Source of the DNA: Alistipes sp. Zagget8
Lineage (GTDB): Bacteria; Bacteroidota; Bacteroidia; Bacteroidales; Rikenellaceae
DNA length: 64,000 nt
Direction of reading: 5' to 3'
Assembly (NCBI GenBank): GCA_001941065.1
Contig: MSHJ01000001.1
Coordinates: forward strand, 25,721 to 89,720
The translations under genes and the position numbers were made by a program. Positions 9,548-26,313 of this stretch are shown piece after piece (the first letter of the stretch is position 1; the number at the start of each line of letters is the position of its first letter). The notes under the pieces are model-generated. The model searched no databases, had not been told where the DNA came from, and was given only the letters and a program-made list of their open reading frames with translations.

Positions 9548-9814
9548 ATGAAAAAGGGTATTCATCCGGAGAATTATCGTTTAGTGGCGTTCAAGGACAT
9601 GTCCAACGACGTCGTGTTTTTGTGTCGGTCCGCCGTTTCGACAAAAGAGACCATCGAAGTGAACGGCGAAACCTATCCCGTGTATAAGATGGAAATTTCC
9701 AACACGTCGCACCCGTTCTACACCGGTAAGATGAAGTTGGTTGACACCGCCGGTCGCGTCGATAAGTTTATGAGCCGCTACGCAAAACGCTACGATAAGA
9801 AGGGCGCAAAGTAA
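9548..9814 (+). CDS. rpmE2: 50S ribosomal protein L31, type B
   Basis: An 88-residue L31 of the longer, zinc-free type B: it starts MKKGIHPENYR, contains the family core SHPFYTGK, and lacks the CxxC pairs of type A (a single Cys is present). It has its own promoter and terminator. Type B is the usual form in Bacteroidota; in other phyla it replaces the zinc form under zinc limitation, and no zinc-regulator site is evident here. Confidence 0.96.
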   Translation: MKKGIHPENYRLVAFKDMSNDVVFLCRSAVSTKETIEVNGETYPVYKMEISNTSHPFYTGKMKLVDTAGRVDKFMSRYAKRYDKKGAK

Positions 9815-9840
9815 TCACGCTGCGCATCTTGATCCCAAAA

Positions 9841-9876
9841 CGGGCCGTAACCGAGAGTTGCGGCCCGTTGTTTTTT
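9841..9876 (+). terminator. Terminator after rpmE2
   Basis: CGGGCCGTAAC (9841-9851) pairs with GTTGCGGCCCG (9857-9867) around a five-base loop, followed by TTGTTTTTT. Confidence 0.88.
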
Positions 9877-9950
9877 GCCCACCGGCGGGCGCACGGAGAA
9901 AAATTTGAGGCTGGCGGCCGGAGAGGTGAACAACCTGCTGATTTTTACCA

Positions 9951-9958
9951 TATATTTG
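9951..9958 (+). promoter_or_regulatory. Minus-7 box for the coiled-coil lipoprotein gene
   Basis: TATATTTG matches TAnnTTTG 39 bases before the start codon. The upstream -33 element is weak. Confidence 0.5.
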
Positions 9959-9996
9959 CAGTACAGGCGAACAAGATTTTAAATCTTATCGAAATT

Positions 9997-10869
9997 ATGA
10001 AAAACTGCATGAAACATATTGCATTCGCTGCGGCGCTGGGCGTCGTGGCAGCCCTTACGTCGTGCGTAAGCCGGCAGGTCGTCGTCGAGGCCGAGAGCCA
10101 GCGGGATTCGCTGGCGACGGTCGTCAGTGAGAAGGATTCGCTCATCAACGCCGTCTTTGCCGACATCAATGCCATTTCGGAGAACCTCGCGCTGATCAAG
10201 TCGCGCGAAAACCTCATCTCCGTGGCCGGGGAGGCCGAGGGCGGGCGCCGTCCCGTCCAAGAGATCAACAACGACATCGCCGCCATCGACCGGTTGCTGC
10301 AGGAGAACAAGTCGAAGATCGCGTCGCTGCAGCGTTCGGCAGCCCTGCTGCGCAAGGCCAACCTGCGCATCGACGGGCTGGAGAAGATGATCGCCGACAT
10401 GAACACGCAGCTCGCGGAGAAGTCGGGCGAGGTGGAGCAGCTGCGCGAAAATCTGGCGCAGATGGGTATCAAGGTCGAGAACCTTTCCCAGGAGGTGGCC
10501 GTTCGGAGCGCCGAGGTCGAGAACCTCAGCGGCGAGAAGATCGAGCTGCAGAACCAGCTCAATACGGTCTATTACATCGTGGGGCCCGAGAAGGAGCTGC
10601 GCGACGCGCAGATTATCAACAAACAGGGATTCATCGGCCGCACGCTGACGGTGGGGAAGAACGGCAATCTGGACAGTTTCACGTCGGCCGATTCGCGCCT
10701 GCTGTCGGAAATCCCCGTCGGGCAGAAAAAAGCCGTTGTCGTCACGCCGCATCCCGAGGATTCGTATGAGCTGGTGACCGGTGCCGACAAGGTCGTCGAG
10801 AAATTGCTCATCACCGATCCCGTGCGCTTTTGGGAATCGTCGAAAGTGCTGATAATAAGTTACAAATAA
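9997..10869 (+). CDS. Coiled-coil lipoprotein, conserved in Bacteroidota, function unknown
   Basis: The 290-residue product has a lipoprotein signal (AALTSC, Cys23). Residues about 30-195 show almost continuous heptad patterns (SQRDSLATVVSEKDSLINAVF, LRENLAQMGIKVENLSQEV), predicting a long coiled coil. A compact beta-rich C-terminal domain follows (YYIVGPEKELRDAQII, LLITDPVRFWESSKVLII). I have seen this layout in Bacteroidales lipoproteins of about 290 residues, but no function is established to my knowledge. I used the ATG at 9997 because it supplies the signal peptide; an ATG at 10009 is also possible. It has its own promoter and terminator, so it is a single-gene unit. An envelope-spanning or tethering role is only a guess. 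Confidence 0.85.
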   Translation: MKNCMKHIAFAAALGVVAALTSCVSRQVVVEAESQRDSLATVVSEKDSLINAVFADINAISENLALIKSRENLISVAGEAEGGRRPVQEINNDIAAIDRLLQENKSKIASLQRSAALLRKANLRIDGLEKMIADMNTQLAEKSGEVEQLRENLAQMGIKVENLSQEVAVRSAEVENLSGEKIELQNQLNTVYYIVGPEKELRDAQIINKQGFIGRTLTVGKNGNLDSFTSADSRLLSEIPVGQKKAVVVTPHPEDSYELVTGADKVVEKLLITDPVRFWESSKVLIISYK

Positions 10870-10902
10870 GCCTCTCGGGGCCTCTTTGCAACGTCTTTTG
10901 GA

Positions 10903-10935
10903 GTCCCTGCCGACGACGGCGGGGATTTTTTTTGC
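10903..10935 (+). terminator. Terminator after the coiled-coil lipoprotein gene
   Basis: GTCCCTGCCG (10903-10912) pairs with CGGCGGGGAT (10917-10926) around ACGA, followed by a long T run. Confidence 0.85.
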
Positions 10936-10955
10936 CATTCGCCGCGCCCGCAGGC

Positions 10956-10984
10956 TTGCCGTTCCGATTTTTTTTGTACTTTTG
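10956..10984 (+). promoter_or_regulatory. Promoter for the AraC-family regulator
   Basis: TTG at 10956-10958, 18 bases, TACTTTTG at 10977-10984; the start codon is 28 bases farther on. Confidence 0.7.
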
Positions 10985-11012
10985 TTCCAAATATCATATT
11001 GGTTACTAAATT

Positions 11013-11927
11013 ATGGATTATCAACCCCAACCGCAGTTTGTGGAGTCGTCACTGAAAGAGAGCTGTACTGCGGATTGTAGTAGTTGTCCCACATTTCCTG
11101 CGCCGTTTCGCCGTATCGGCGACTCGACCTACTGCCGGTTTTCGCAGTTGACCTTTGCGGCCGGGGAGGGTGTGTCCTTTCCGGCGGACCGCATGGTGCG
11201 TATCCTTTTCATCATGTCGGGATCGCTCAAACTGGAGCACGGCACCGATACGGTGCGGCTGGTCACCTCGAAGCAATGCGTGTGCCTTGCCCGTAACGAG
11301 AATTTTTCGGCCACCGCTCAGGATGACGAGACGCATGTGGTCGTGCTGTCGCTCATTCACCGGATCGAGTTCTGCGAGCAGGATATTTTCGACAAGGTGA
11401 TGCCTTACGATTCGGTGATCCCGACCGAATGCGTTCCGACACTTTCGATGCATCCCTCCATCGAGCACCTCCTGGGTTCCTTTTTCACCATCCGGCAGAT
11501 GTTCAACTGCGTTCGGTTCCACCGGATGAAGGCCACGGAGCTCTTTATGATGATCAAGGTGCTCTACACGCCGACCGAGCATGCCTATTTCTTCCAGTCG
11601 ATGATTCAGCCGCAGGACAATTTCCGCGTCTTTGTCTGCAACAACTACGACAAGGCGCAGGGTGTGGCCGAACTGGCTTCGCTGGCGGGCATGAGCCTTT
11701 CGGTCTTCAAACGCCGCTTCGCCGAGCATTTCAACGACAGCGTCTACCACTGGATGATGCGGCAGAAGGCCCTCAAGGTCTTTTCCGACATCCGCGACGG
11801 CGAGGACAGCACCAAGGCCCTGATGAACAAGTACGGATTCCGCCACTACACGCAGTTCAGCCGTTTCTGTAAGAATTACCTGCAGGCGACGCCCGCCCAG
11901 CTGATCAGTTCGATCAAAAAGAAATAA
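11013..11927 (+). CDS. AraC-family transcriptional regulator
   Basis: A 304-residue protein with an N-terminal cupin-like sensor part (residues about 40-130, VRILFIMSGSLKLEHG) and a C-terminal AraC double helix-turn-helix from about residue 210 (GVAELASLAGMSLSVFKRRF, KYGFRHYTQFSRFCKNY). The N-terminus carries CTADCSSC, a small cysteine cluster that could bind metal or sense redox state; this is unproven. Such regulators in Bacteroidales often control surface or metabolic genes. No partner is adjacent, since the gene has its own promoter and ends convergently with a GNAT gene. The target is unknown. Confidence 0.9.
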   Translation: MDYQPQPQFVESSLKESCTADCSSCPTFPAPFRRIGDSTYCRFSQLTFAAGEGVSFPADRMVRILFIMSGSLKLEHGTDTVRLVTSKQCVCLARNENFSATAQDDETHVVVLSLIHRIEFCEQDIFDKVMPYDSVIPTECVPTLSMHPSIEHLLGSFFTIRQMFNCVRFHRMKATELFMMIKVLYTPTEHAYFFQSMIQPQDNFRVFVCNNYDKAQGVAELASLAGMSLSVFKRRFAEHFNDSVYHWMMRQKALKVFSDIRDGEDSTKALMNKYGFRHYTQFSRFCKNYLQATPAQLISSIKKK

Positions 11928-11948
11928 GACCGGCTGCCGTTTCGACAG

Positions 11949-11983
11949 GAGGAGGCTTCCCGCGGGAAGCCTCCTCGTTTTTT
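11949..11983. terminator. Bidirectional terminator between the araC-like and GNAT genes
   Basis: GAGGAGGCTTCCC (11949-11961) and GGGAAGCCTCCTC (11964-11976) form a 13-bp perfect stem with T6 on the plus side. It overlaps the GNAT stop codon by two bases. Confidence 0.85.
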
Positions 11984-12503
11984 ACCGCTCGAGCACGTAG
12001 ACGTTCAGGTCGATCCACTCCCCGCCGGAGAGCTCTTCGCCCTGCAGTTCCACATGGCTGCACCGGAATCCGAGCCGTTGGGGAATGCGGTTGCTCGGCA
12101 GGTTGCCCACGCCGCAGCGGATTTCAATGCGCCGCATGCCCATCTGCGCGAAGGCTGTGTCGCAGAGCGCCCGCACGGCGGCCGTCATGATTCCTTTGCC
12201 CTGCTGCTCCTCGCGGAGCCAGTAGCCGATCTCGATGCTGTGTTTTTCGGCATCGGCCGATTTGAACCCGATCAGTCCGGCGAAGGTTCTGCCGTCGCGG
12301 ATCGTGTAGACCGGGTTGGCCGTGTCGGCGAGCATGCCGGCCACTACGGCCTCGCTCTGTTCGATGCGGTGGGTCTCGGCGACGAAGGGAAGCCAGCGGC
12401 CGAGGTGCCGGCGCTGGGTGTCGATGGAGTGGAAGATGTCCGCGGCGTCTTCGGGGCGGAGCCGCCGGAGTGCGTAAGGGCCGAAAAGGGGGATTGTATC
12501 CAT
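11982..12503 (-). CDS. GNAT-family N-acetyltransferase (RimJ/RimL type)
   Basis: A 173-residue acetyl-CoA-dependent acetyltransferase. The family features are visible: an N-terminal LRRLRPEDAADIF, the central AGLIGFKSADAEKHSIEIGYWL, the acetyl-CoA loop EEQQGKGIMTAAVRALC (Q/R-x-x-G-x-G/A), and the C-terminal IEIRCGVGNLPSNRIPQRLGF. Proteins of this type acetylate ribosomal proteins or other amines such as antibiotics or spermidine; the substrate cannot be told. The ATG at 12503 is preferred over an upstream start at 12548, because the promoter -7 box at 12546-12553 covers that earlier codon. Confidence 0.9.
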   Translation of the reverse strand: MDTIPLFGPYALRRLRPEDAADIFHSIDTQRRHLGRWLPFVAETHRIEQSEAVVAGMLADTANPVYTIRDGRTFAGLIGFKSADAEKHSIEIGYWLREEQQGKGIMTAAVRALCDTAFAQMGMRRIEIRCGVGNLPSNRIPQRLGFRCSHVELQGEELSGGEWIDLNVYVLER

Positions 12504-12545
12504 GTCGTGCAAGGTTTCTGGTGAATAAACGGGTCGTTCCGAGAC

Positions 12546-12577
12546 CAAAGATACGAGTAAGCGAGGGCAATGTCAAA
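12546..12577 (-). promoter_or_regulatory. Promoter for the GNAT gene
   Basis: On the minus strand TTTG (12574-12577), 20 bases, TATCTTTG (12546-12553). A second TATCTTTG lies at 12619-12626 in a near-identical 13-base context, so a second start is possible. Confidence 0.75.
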
Positions 12578-12756
12578 TTTGTTTGAACATTGCCGAGCAG
12601 AAATATCTAAGGCAAAGCCAAAGATACGAAATTCCGCGTATATTAAAAATAGGTGTGCCGGGTCCGGAAATGGGCCGTCCGGAAATGGCGCGGATGCCGG
12701 TCGGGCCGGCGGATGATATAGTTGGCCGCGAAAGACGATATTTTTTCGGGAAGCTG

Positions 12757-12786
12757 TTGTGTTATCCAAAACTTTTCCTATCTTTG
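12757..12786 (+). promoter_or_regulatory. Promoter P1 of the tRNA-tuf-rpoBC cluster
   Basis: TTG at 12757-12759, 19 bases, TATCTTTG at 12779-12786. It lies 137 bases before tRNA-Thr. The stretch from 12578 to here holds no convincing gene. Confidence 0.75.
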
Positions 12787-12869
12787 CACCCGATTTCGCC
12801 CGTGAACCAACGGCGTCCGGGCGCGGTTCTTTGAGAAGAGTTAAAAAGTAGAAAATTTATCCGGATTTA

Positions 12870-12901
12870 TTTGGCTGATAAATTTTTTATGCCTACTTTT
12901 G
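12870..12901 (+). promoter_or_regulatory. Promoter P2 of the tRNA-tuf-rpoBC cluster
   Basis: TTTG at 12870-12873, 20 bases, TACTTTTG at 12894-12901, with an AT-rich block upstream. It lies 22 bases before tRNA-Thr and is a near-perfect match to the consensus. Confidence 0.82.
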
Positions 12902-12922
12902 CAATCCAAAACGGTGAATACT

Positions 12923-12996
12923 GCCGATGTAGCTCAGTTGGCCAGAGCAGCTGATTTGTAATCAGCTGGTCGGGGGTTCGAATCCCTCCATCGGCT
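12923..12996 (+). tRNA. tRNA-Thr (anticodon TGT)
   Basis: A 74-base cloverleaf with acceptor GCCGATG/CATCGGC-like pairing and anticodon loop TTTGTAA. CCA is not encoded. It is the first gene of the cluster. Confidence 0.96.
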
Positions 12997-13241
12997 CGGA
13001 AAGCCGACGTGAGGAGGAGCTAAAAAGACCCTGCCGAAGGCAGCAGTCGAGAAAGAGTTTGACGGTCAGACTTGTTTGAAACGACAAACTATTTTGAGGC
13101 TGGGAGTTCCGAAGGAACGAGGGCTTTTTACGACGACGAGCGGCGGTAGAACGAAAGCCTCCCCGAAACGGGATCGGCGAAATGGAACGAGGTGTAAGCC
13201 GAGTGAAATGAGCCAATTCTCACGGGAGAAAAGCAAAACAA
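12997..13241 (+). other. Long tRNA-Thr/tRNA-Tyr spacer with small hairpins and a dispersed repeat
   Basis: This 245-base spacer holds no supported gene. It contains CTGCC-GAA-GGCAG, GTTCC-GAA-GGAAC and CCCG-AAA-CGGG hairpins. From 13133 to 13219 it carries a sequence closely resembling 32228-32273 beside tRNA-Ser: an identical ACGACGAGCGGC, then acgaRgYgtaagcSgagtg-type blocks. Confidence 0.6.
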
Positions 13242-13324
13242 GGGAAGTTACCAGAGTGGCCAAATGGGGCAGACTGTAAATCTGCTGGCTTACGCCTTCG
13301 GTGGTTCGAATCCATCACTTCCCA
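13242..13324 (+). tRNA. tRNA-Tyr (anticodon GTA)
   Basis: An 83-base tRNA with a long variable arm, GGGAAGT/ACTTCCC acceptor stem and anticodon loop CTGTAAA. CCA is not encoded. Confidence 0.96.
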
Positions 13325-13415
13325 CAAGAGAAGAGTGCCGGTTGGAGTTGCAAGGTCCTGAACGTCGACGCGAGTCGGCGCAAGGGGAAGGATGACTCTG
13401 ATACGGTCTGTTTTT

Positions 13416-13488
13416 GCGGAAGTAGCTCAGTTGATAGAGCATTAGCCTTCCAAGCTAAGGGTCGCGAGTTTGAGCCTCGTCTTCCGCT
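13416..13488 (+). tRNA. tRNA-Gly (anticodon TCC)
   Basis: A 73-base tRNA with GCGGAAG/CTTCCGC acceptor stem and anticodon loop CTTCCAA. The CCA end is encoded at 13489-13491, unlike the Thr and Tyr genes upstream. Confidence 0.96.
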
Positions 13489-13618
13489 CCACTACGCAGC
13501 AGCGTGTGATGCGAACGCCTCCGTTGAACGATGGGGAGTTTGCGTCGCCCGCTTGTTCTGCGAAATGAATTTTAAAACTTTAGGACAATTTTTAACAATA
13601 CTTTAAATACTTAATACT

Positions 13619-14806
13619 ATGGCAAAAGAAAAATTCGACCGGTCGAAACCGCACGTAAACATCGGTACCATCGGTCACGTTGACCACGGTAAGACTACCC
13701 TTACCGCAGCTATCACGACCGTTCTGGCTAAGAACGGCCTGTCGGAGCTCCGTTCGTTCGACTCGATCGACAACGCTCCCGAGGAGAAAGAGCGTGGTAT
13801 CACGATCAACACCTCGCACGTTGAGTACCAGACTGCCAACCGCCACTACGCGCACGTAGACTGCCCGGGCCACGCCGACTATGTGAAGAACATGGTTACG
13901 GGTGCCGCTCAGATGGACGGTGCCATCCTGGTCGTTGCCGCTACCGACGGTCCGATGCCCCAGACCAACGAGCACGTACTGCTCGCCCGTCAGGTGAACG
14001 TGCCGAAGATCGTTGTTTTCCTGAACAAGTGCGACATGGTGGACGACCCCGAAATGCTCGACCTCGTCGAGATGGAGGTTCGCGACCTGCTGTCGAAATA
14101 TGAGTACGATGGTGACAACGCTCCCATCATCCGTGGTTCCGCACTCGGCGGCCTGAACGGCGAGCCGAAATGGGAGGAGAAGATCATGGAGCTGATGAAC
14201 GCTGTCGACGAGTACATTCCCATTCCCCCGCGCGAGAATGAGAAGCCGTTCCTGATGCCTGTCGAGGACGTGTTCTCGATCACCGGCCGCGGTACCGTGG
14301 TAACGGGCCGTATCGAGACCGGTATCATCCACGTAGGTGATCCCGTTGAGATCGTAGGTCTCGAGGAGAAGACCCTGACGTCGACCTGTACGGGTGTCGA
14401 GATGTTCCGCAAGCTGCTCGACGAGGGCGAGGCCGGCGACAACGTAGGTCTGCTGCTCCGCGGTATCGACAAGAAGGACGTTAAGCGCGGTATGGTAGTC
14501 GCTAAACCCGGCTCGATTACCCCGCACACCGAGTTCGAGGCTGAGGTCTACATCCTGAAGAAAGAGGAGGGTGGCCGTCACACGCCGTTCCACAACAACT
14601 ATCGTCCCCAGTTCTACCTGCGTACGATGGACGTAACGGGTGAGGTTCACCTGCCCGCAGGCGTCGACATGGTTATGCCGGGCGACCACGTGACCATCAC
14701 CGTGAAGCTGATCTACCCCGTAGCTCTCAATGAAGGTCTGCGTTTCGCAATCCGCGAGGGTGGCCGTACGGTAGGTGCAGGTCAGATCCTGAAGGTTATC
14801 AAATAA
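13619..14806 (+). CDS. tuf: Elongation factor Tu
   Basis: The 395-residue GTPase delivers aminoacyl-tRNA to the ribosome. The G-domain motifs are intact: GHVDHGKT at residues 19-26, DCPGH and NKCD. Domain II ([13 protein letters not shown]) and domain III ([19 protein letters not shown]) follow. It lies between tRNA-Gly and tRNA-Trp, so the precursor transcript must be processed around tRNAs on both sides. A hairpin follows the stop and may tune the ratio of EF-Tu to downstream products. The length is normal. Confidence 0.99.
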   Translation: MAKEKFDRSKPHVNIGTIGHVDHGKTTLTAAITTVLAKNGLSELRSFDSIDNAPEEKERGITINTSHVEYQTANRHYAHVDCPGHADYVKNMVTGAAQMDGAILVVAATDGPMPQTNEHVLLARQVNVPKIVVFLNKCDMVDDPEMLDLVEMEVRDLLSKYEYDGDNAPIIRGSALGGLNGEPKWEEKIMELMNAVDEYIPIPPRENEKPFLMPVEDVFSITGRGTVVTGRIETGIIHVGDPVEIVGLEEKTLTSTCTGVEMFRKLLDEGEAGDNVGLLLRGIDKKDVKRGMVVAKPGSITPHTEFEAEVYILKKEEGGRHTPFHNNYRPQFYLRTMDVTGEVHLPAGVDMVMPGDHVTITVKLIYPVALNEGLRFAIREGGRTVGAGQILKVIK

Positions 14807-14818
14807 ATGACCCCGATA

Positions 14819-14850
14819 GAGAAGCGGTCTTCGGTACCGCTTCTCATTTT
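14819..14850 (+). terminator. Hairpin between tuf and tRNA-Trp (weak terminator or processing signal)
   Basis: GAGAAGCGGT (14819-14828) pairs perfectly with ACCGCTTCTC (14836-14845) around a seven-base loop, followed by ATTTT and directly by the tRNA. The short U-run suggests partial termination or an RNase landing site that frees the tRNA 5' end. Confidence 0.6.
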
Positions 14851-14921
14851 AGGAGCATAGTTCAAGGGTAGAATAGCGGTCTCCAAAACCGTTGATGGGA
14901 GTTCGAATCTCTCTGCTCCTG
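14851..14921 (+). tRNA. tRNA-Trp (anticodon CCA)
   Basis: A 71-base tRNA with AGGAGCA/TGCTCCT acceptor stem and anticodon loop CTCCAAA. The CCA end is encoded at 14922-14924. Confidence 0.96.
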
Positions 14922-14941
14922 CCAAAATAAAGGAAGAAGAT

Positions 14942-15139
14942 ATGTTGAATTACATTAAAGAATCCTACAACGAGCTTGTAAACAAGGTGACGTGGCCCAC
15001 GTTCCCGCAGCTCCAGAACTCGACGATCGTCGTGATGGTGGCTTCGGCCATTTTTGCCGTTGTCGTACTGGCGATGGACCTGACGTTCGAGAACATGATG
15101 GCTGTCATCTACAAGACCCTGGGTAATCTCGGTCGTTAA
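14942..15139 (+). CDS. secE: Preprotein translocase subunit SecE
   Basis: A 65-residue single-span SecE of the short bacterial type. An amphipathic N-terminal helix holds the conserved VTWPTFPQLQNST, followed by one membrane segment (IVVMVASAIFAVVVLAMDL). It clamps SecY in the translocon. nusG follows 14 bases after the stop, the near-universal secE-nusG order. Confidence 0.98.
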   Translation: MLNYIKESYNELVNKVTWPTFPQLQNSTIVVMVASAIFAVVVLAMDLTFENMMAVIYKTLGNLGR

Positions 15140-15153
15140 TTTCTGCTGAAACG

Positions 15154-15714
15154 ATGAGCGAGATTAAGAAACAGTGGTATGTTGTCCGTGCCATCGGTGG
15201 CAAGGAGGCGAAGGTCAAAGAGTATATCGAAGCCGAAATTCGCCACAACCACCTCGAGGACTACATCTCCCAGGTGCTGATCCCTACCGAAAAAGTCTAT
15301 ACCATCCGCAACGGTAAGAAAGTCTCGAAAGAGAAGGTCTCTTATCCGGGTTACGTGTTGGTGGAGGCCGCTTTCGTAGGCCAGATTCCGATTATAATTC
15401 GTAATACTCCCAATGTGCTGGGCTTCTTGGGCGACACCAAAGAGGACAGCCGCAAGATGAATGCCACGCCCCTGCGTCCGCAGGAGGTAGCGCGTATCCT
15501 GGGCCGCGTCGACGAGATGAACGCACAGGAGGAGGAGAACGAAATACCATTCTTTGTCGGCGAGACCGTAAAAGTTACGGACGGTCCTTTCTCGAGCTTC
15601 CAAGGTACTATCGAGGCTGTCGACAACGAGCGCAAGAAACTCACGGTATCGGTGAAGATATTCGGGCGCAAAACTCCTATGGAGTTGGGTTTCACTCAAG
15701 TAGAAAAAGAATAA
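15154..15714 (+). CDS. nusG: Transcription termination/antitermination factor NusG
   Basis: A 186-residue NusG with an N-terminal NGN domain (KQWYVVRAIGGKEAKVKEYI, YPGYVLVEAAF) that binds the RNA polymerase clamp, and a C-terminal KOW domain (GETVKVTDGPFSSFQGTIEAV) that contacts Rho or ribosomal protein S10. The spacing to secE and rplK (14 and 16 bases) fits one operon. The length is typical. Confidence 0.98.
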   Translation: MSEIKKQWYVVRAIGGKEAKVKEYIEAEIRHNHLEDYISQVLIPTEKVYTIRNGKKVSKEKVSYPGYVLVEAAFVGQIPIIIRNTPNVLGFLGDTKEDSRKMNATPLRPQEVARILGRVDEMNAQEEENEIPFFVGETVKVTDGPFSSFQGTIEAVDNERKKLTVSVKIFGRKTPMELGFTQVEKE

Positions 15715-15730
15715 TTAACCAAGGAAAACT

Positions 15731-16171
15731 ATGGCAAAAGAGGTTGCTGCATTTATTAAATTGCAGATCAAAGGTGGTGCCGCCAATCCTTCGCCCCCGG
15801 TTGGTCCCGCATTGGGTTCTAAGGGAGTCAATATCATGGACTTCTGCAAGCAGTTCAATGCACGTACACAGGACAAGGCGGGAAAGGTTCTTCCGGTCAT
15901 CATCACGGTTTACAGCGACAAATCGTTTGATTTCGTTGTAAAACAGCCGCCCGTAGCCGTTCAGCTCAAGGAAGCAGCCAAAGTGCAGAAAGGTTCCGCA
16001 CAGCCCAACCGCGACAAGGTGGGACAGGTGACGTGGGATCAGGTTCGCGAGATCGCTCAGGACAAGATGCCTGACATGAACTGCTTTACGCTGGAGGCCG
16101 CGATGCGCATGGTTGCCGGTACTGCCCGCAGTATGGGTATCAATGTCGTCGGAGAATTTCCTAATATGTAA
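15731..16171 (+). CDS. rplK: 50S ribosomal protein L11
   Basis: A 146-residue L11 with the conserved N-terminal [21 protein letters not shown] and the C-terminal rRNA-binding domain ([10 protein letters not shown]). It forms the GTPase-associated centre together with the L10/L12 stalk encoded downstream. Confidence 0.98.
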   Translation: MAKEVAAFIKLQIKGGAANPSPPVGPALGSKGVNIMDFCKQFNARTQDKAGKVLPVIITVYSDKSFDFVVKQPPVAVQLKEAAKVQKGSAQPNRDKVGQVTWDQVREIAQDKMPDMNCFTLEAAMRMVAGTARSMGINVVGEFPNM

Positions 16172-16182
16172 TTGCGAAGAAG

Positions 16183-16881
16183 ATGAGTAAGTTGACAAAA
16201 AATCAAAAGATCGCCTACGCTAAGGTGGAAGCCGGTAAGGCTTACAAGCTCTCGGAGGCTGCCGCTCTTCTGAAGGAAATTACGTTCACGAAATTCGACG
16301 CTTCGGTGGATATCGATGTGCGTTTGGGCGTAGACCCGCGCAAGGCGAACCAAATGGTCCGCGGCGTGGTGACGCTGCCCCACGGAACCGGCAAAACGGT
16401 GCGTGTGCTGGTGCTCTGTACTCCCGAGAAGGAGGCCGAGGCACAGGCCGCAGGCGCCGACTATGTAGGTCTGGACGAGTATGTTGACAAGATCAAGGCC
16501 GGTTGGACCGACGTTGACGTGATCATCTGTACTCCCAATGTGATGGGCAAGGTAGGTGCGCTGGGCCGTATTCTAGGTCCCCGCGGCCTGATGCCGAACC
16601 CCAAGACCGGTACGGTGACGATGGAAGTCGGCAAAGCCGTAAGCGAGGTGAAGGCCGGTAAGATCGATTTCAAGGTCGACAAATTCGGTATCATCCACAC
16701 GACGGTGGGCAAGGTGTCGTTCTCGGCAGATCAGATCGTGGAAAACGCGAAAGAGGTGCTGAATATGATCATCAAGCTCAAACCGGCTGCTGCCAAAGGT
16801 TCTTATGTGAAGAGTATCTATCTCTCGACCACCATGAGCCCCGGCGTGCAGATTGATTCCAAATCAGTAGAAACCAAATAA
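16183..16881 (+). CDS. rplA: 50S ribosomal protein L1
   Basis: A 232-residue L1 of normal length with the signature [14 protein letters not shown]. It binds 23S rRNA at the L1 stalk and, in other bacteria, its own mRNA to repress the L11-L1 operon. rplK ends 11 bases upstream and rplJ starts 17 bases downstream, so no separate L10 leader fits in front of rplJ. Confidence 0.98.
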   Translation: MSKLTKNQKIAYAKVEAGKAYKLSEAAALLKEITFTKFDASVDIDVRLGVDPRKANQMVRGVVTLPHGTGKTVRVLVLCTPEKEAEAQAAGADYVGLDEYVDKIKAGWTDVDVIICTPNVMGKVGALGRILGPRGLMPNPKTGTVTMEVGKAVSEVKAGKIDFKVDKFGIIHTTVGKVSFSADQIVENAKEVLNMIIKLKPAAAKGSYVKSIYLSTTMSPGVQIDSKSVETK

Positions 16882-16898
16882 GAAGGAGGAGAGAAGAG

Positions 16899-17423
16899 AT
16901 GACTAAGGAAGAAAAACTGGTTGTAATTGACAACCTCGCCGAGCAGCTCCAGGCTTATCCTCACTTCTACATCGCCGACATCGAGTCGCTGAACGCCGAG
17001 CAGACCGCTGCCCTGCGCCGCAAGTGCTTCGAGAGCGATGTGAAACTGGTGGTGGCCAAGAACACCCTTCTGGGCAAAGCCCTCGAGAAGGTGGAGAAGG
17101 CCGATGCTGAGCTGGTAAAAGTATTGGAGGGTCCTACCTCTGTTATGTTCACCCATGTTGCGAAGGCTCCCGCTGTGCTTATCAAGGAGTTCCGCAAGAA
17201 ATCGGACAAACCCGTCCTGAAAGCGGCTTTCGCCGAAGGATGCGTTTACGTGGGCGACAATCAGCTGGACGCTCTGTGTAACATCAAGTCGAAGGAGGAG
17301 CTTATCGGCGATATCATCGCTCTGCTGCAGTCCCCGGCGAAGAATGTTATCTCTGCATTGCAGGCTAATGCAGGCCAAAAGATTGCGGGTATCGTGAAGA
17401 CGCTCGAATCGAGAAACAATTAA
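16899..17423 (+). CDS. rplJ: 50S ribosomal protein L10
   Basis: A 174-residue L10, the base of the ribosomal stalk. The N-terminal rRNA-binding part has [14 protein letters not shown], and the C-terminal helix ([22 protein letters not shown]) binds L7/L12 dimers. It has the usual place between rplA and rplL. Confidence 0.98.
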   Translation: MTKEEKLVVIDNLAEQLQAYPHFYIADIESLNAEQTAALRRKCFESDVKLVVAKNTLLGKALEKVEKADAELVKVLEGPTSVMFTHVAKAPAVLIKEFRKKSDKPVLKAAFAEGCVYVGDNQLDALCNIKSKEELIGDIIALLQSPAKNVISALQANAGQKIAGIVKTLESRNN

Positions 17424-17466
17424 TTTCACAAACAAGAATCAAAAACAAATTAATAAGCTTACAACT

Positions 17467-17844
17467 ATGGCAGACGTAAAGAAACTTGCTGAAGAACTGG
17501 TTAACCTGAAGGTTACCGAGGTAAACGAACTCGCTCAGATCCTCAAGGAGGAGTATGGCATTGAGCCGGCTGCTGCCGCTGTTGCCGTTGCAGCTCCCGC
17601 TGCAGGCGCAGGCGAGGCTGCCGTTGCCGAGAAATCGACGTTCGACGTGATCCTGAAGACCGCCGGCCAGGCCAAGCTCCAGGTTATCAAGGTCGTGAAG
17701 GACATCGCAGGTCTTTCGCTGGGCGACGCCAAGGCTCTCGTTGACGGTGCTCCCAAGGCTGTTAAAGAGGGTATCTCCAAAGAGGAGGCTGAGTCGATCA
17801 AGGGCCAGCTCGAGGAGGCAGGTGCAGAAGTTGAGCTCAAGTAG
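17467..17844 (+). CDS. rplL: 50S ribosomal protein L7/L12
   Basis: A 125-residue stalk protein: an N-terminal dimerisation domain ([20 protein letters not shown]), an Ala/Gly-rich hinge at about residues 35-55, and the C-terminal factor-binding domain ([20 protein letters not shown]). The A-rich leader (17424-17466) is typical of strong Bacteroidota translation starts. Confidence 0.98.
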   Translation: MADVKKLAEELVNLKVTEVNELAQILKEEYGIEPAAAAVAVAAPAAGAGEAAVAEKSTFDVILKTAGQAKLQVIKVVKDIAGLSLGDAKALVDGAPKAVKEGISKEEAESIKGQLEEAGAEVELK

Positions 17845-17873
17845 CATTGCTGCTTAAGTCTCAGCAGACAATC

Positions 17874-17916
17874 AGGTATAGGGCTAACCGGAGGTGTTAG
17901 CTCTATGCCTTTTCTT
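17874..17916 (+). terminator. Attenuator-like hairpin between rplL and rpoB
   Basis: A 15-bp stem with two G-U pairs (17874-17888 with 17896-17910) and a seven-base loop, followed by TTTCTT. It resembles the partial terminator known between rplL and rpoB in other bacteria. The other 160 bases up to rpoB show no promoter box. Confidence 0.75.
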
Positions 17917-18076
17917 GGTCTAAAGACTGGAAGTGCCGATCAGGAGCTGTGTCCGGTTTTTGGAAGAAAATGCTCCCGGGGCGAAGGACGCCTGAATACG
18001 GGGGCATTGGCGGGATAGAAGGCCCGCAATTTTGGGGAGCGTAACCCATTACACTTCAACTAATTTGGATTTTACG

Positions 18077-21937
<3,861 letters not shown>

Positions 21938-21972
21938 GGTGTATTTAAGAGGAAAAGAAAAACGAGAACAAT

Positions 21973-26232
<4,260 letters not shown>

Positions 26233-26257
26233 ACCGAAGTTACATAGATGATTCGAA

Positions 26258-26291
26258 AGAGGCCGTTCCGGAAAGAACGGTCTCTTTTTTT
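26258..26291 (+). terminator. Terminator of the rpoBC operon
   Basis: AGAGGCCGTTC (26258-26268) pairs with GAACGGTCTCT (26275-26285) with one G-U pair, followed by a T run. Confidence 0.9.
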
Positions 26292-26313
26292 GCCCTGCCG
26301 GGGCTTTTTTCCC

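Noticed and set aside
13066..13279. Small frames on both strands in the tRNA-Thr/Tyr spacer
   Set aside because: They run into the tRNA-Tyr gene and repeat DNA and have no homology I can recognise.
16882..16898. Ribosomal L10 leader regulatory element before rplJ
   Set aside because: Only 17 bases separate rplA and rplJ, too short for a structured leader.
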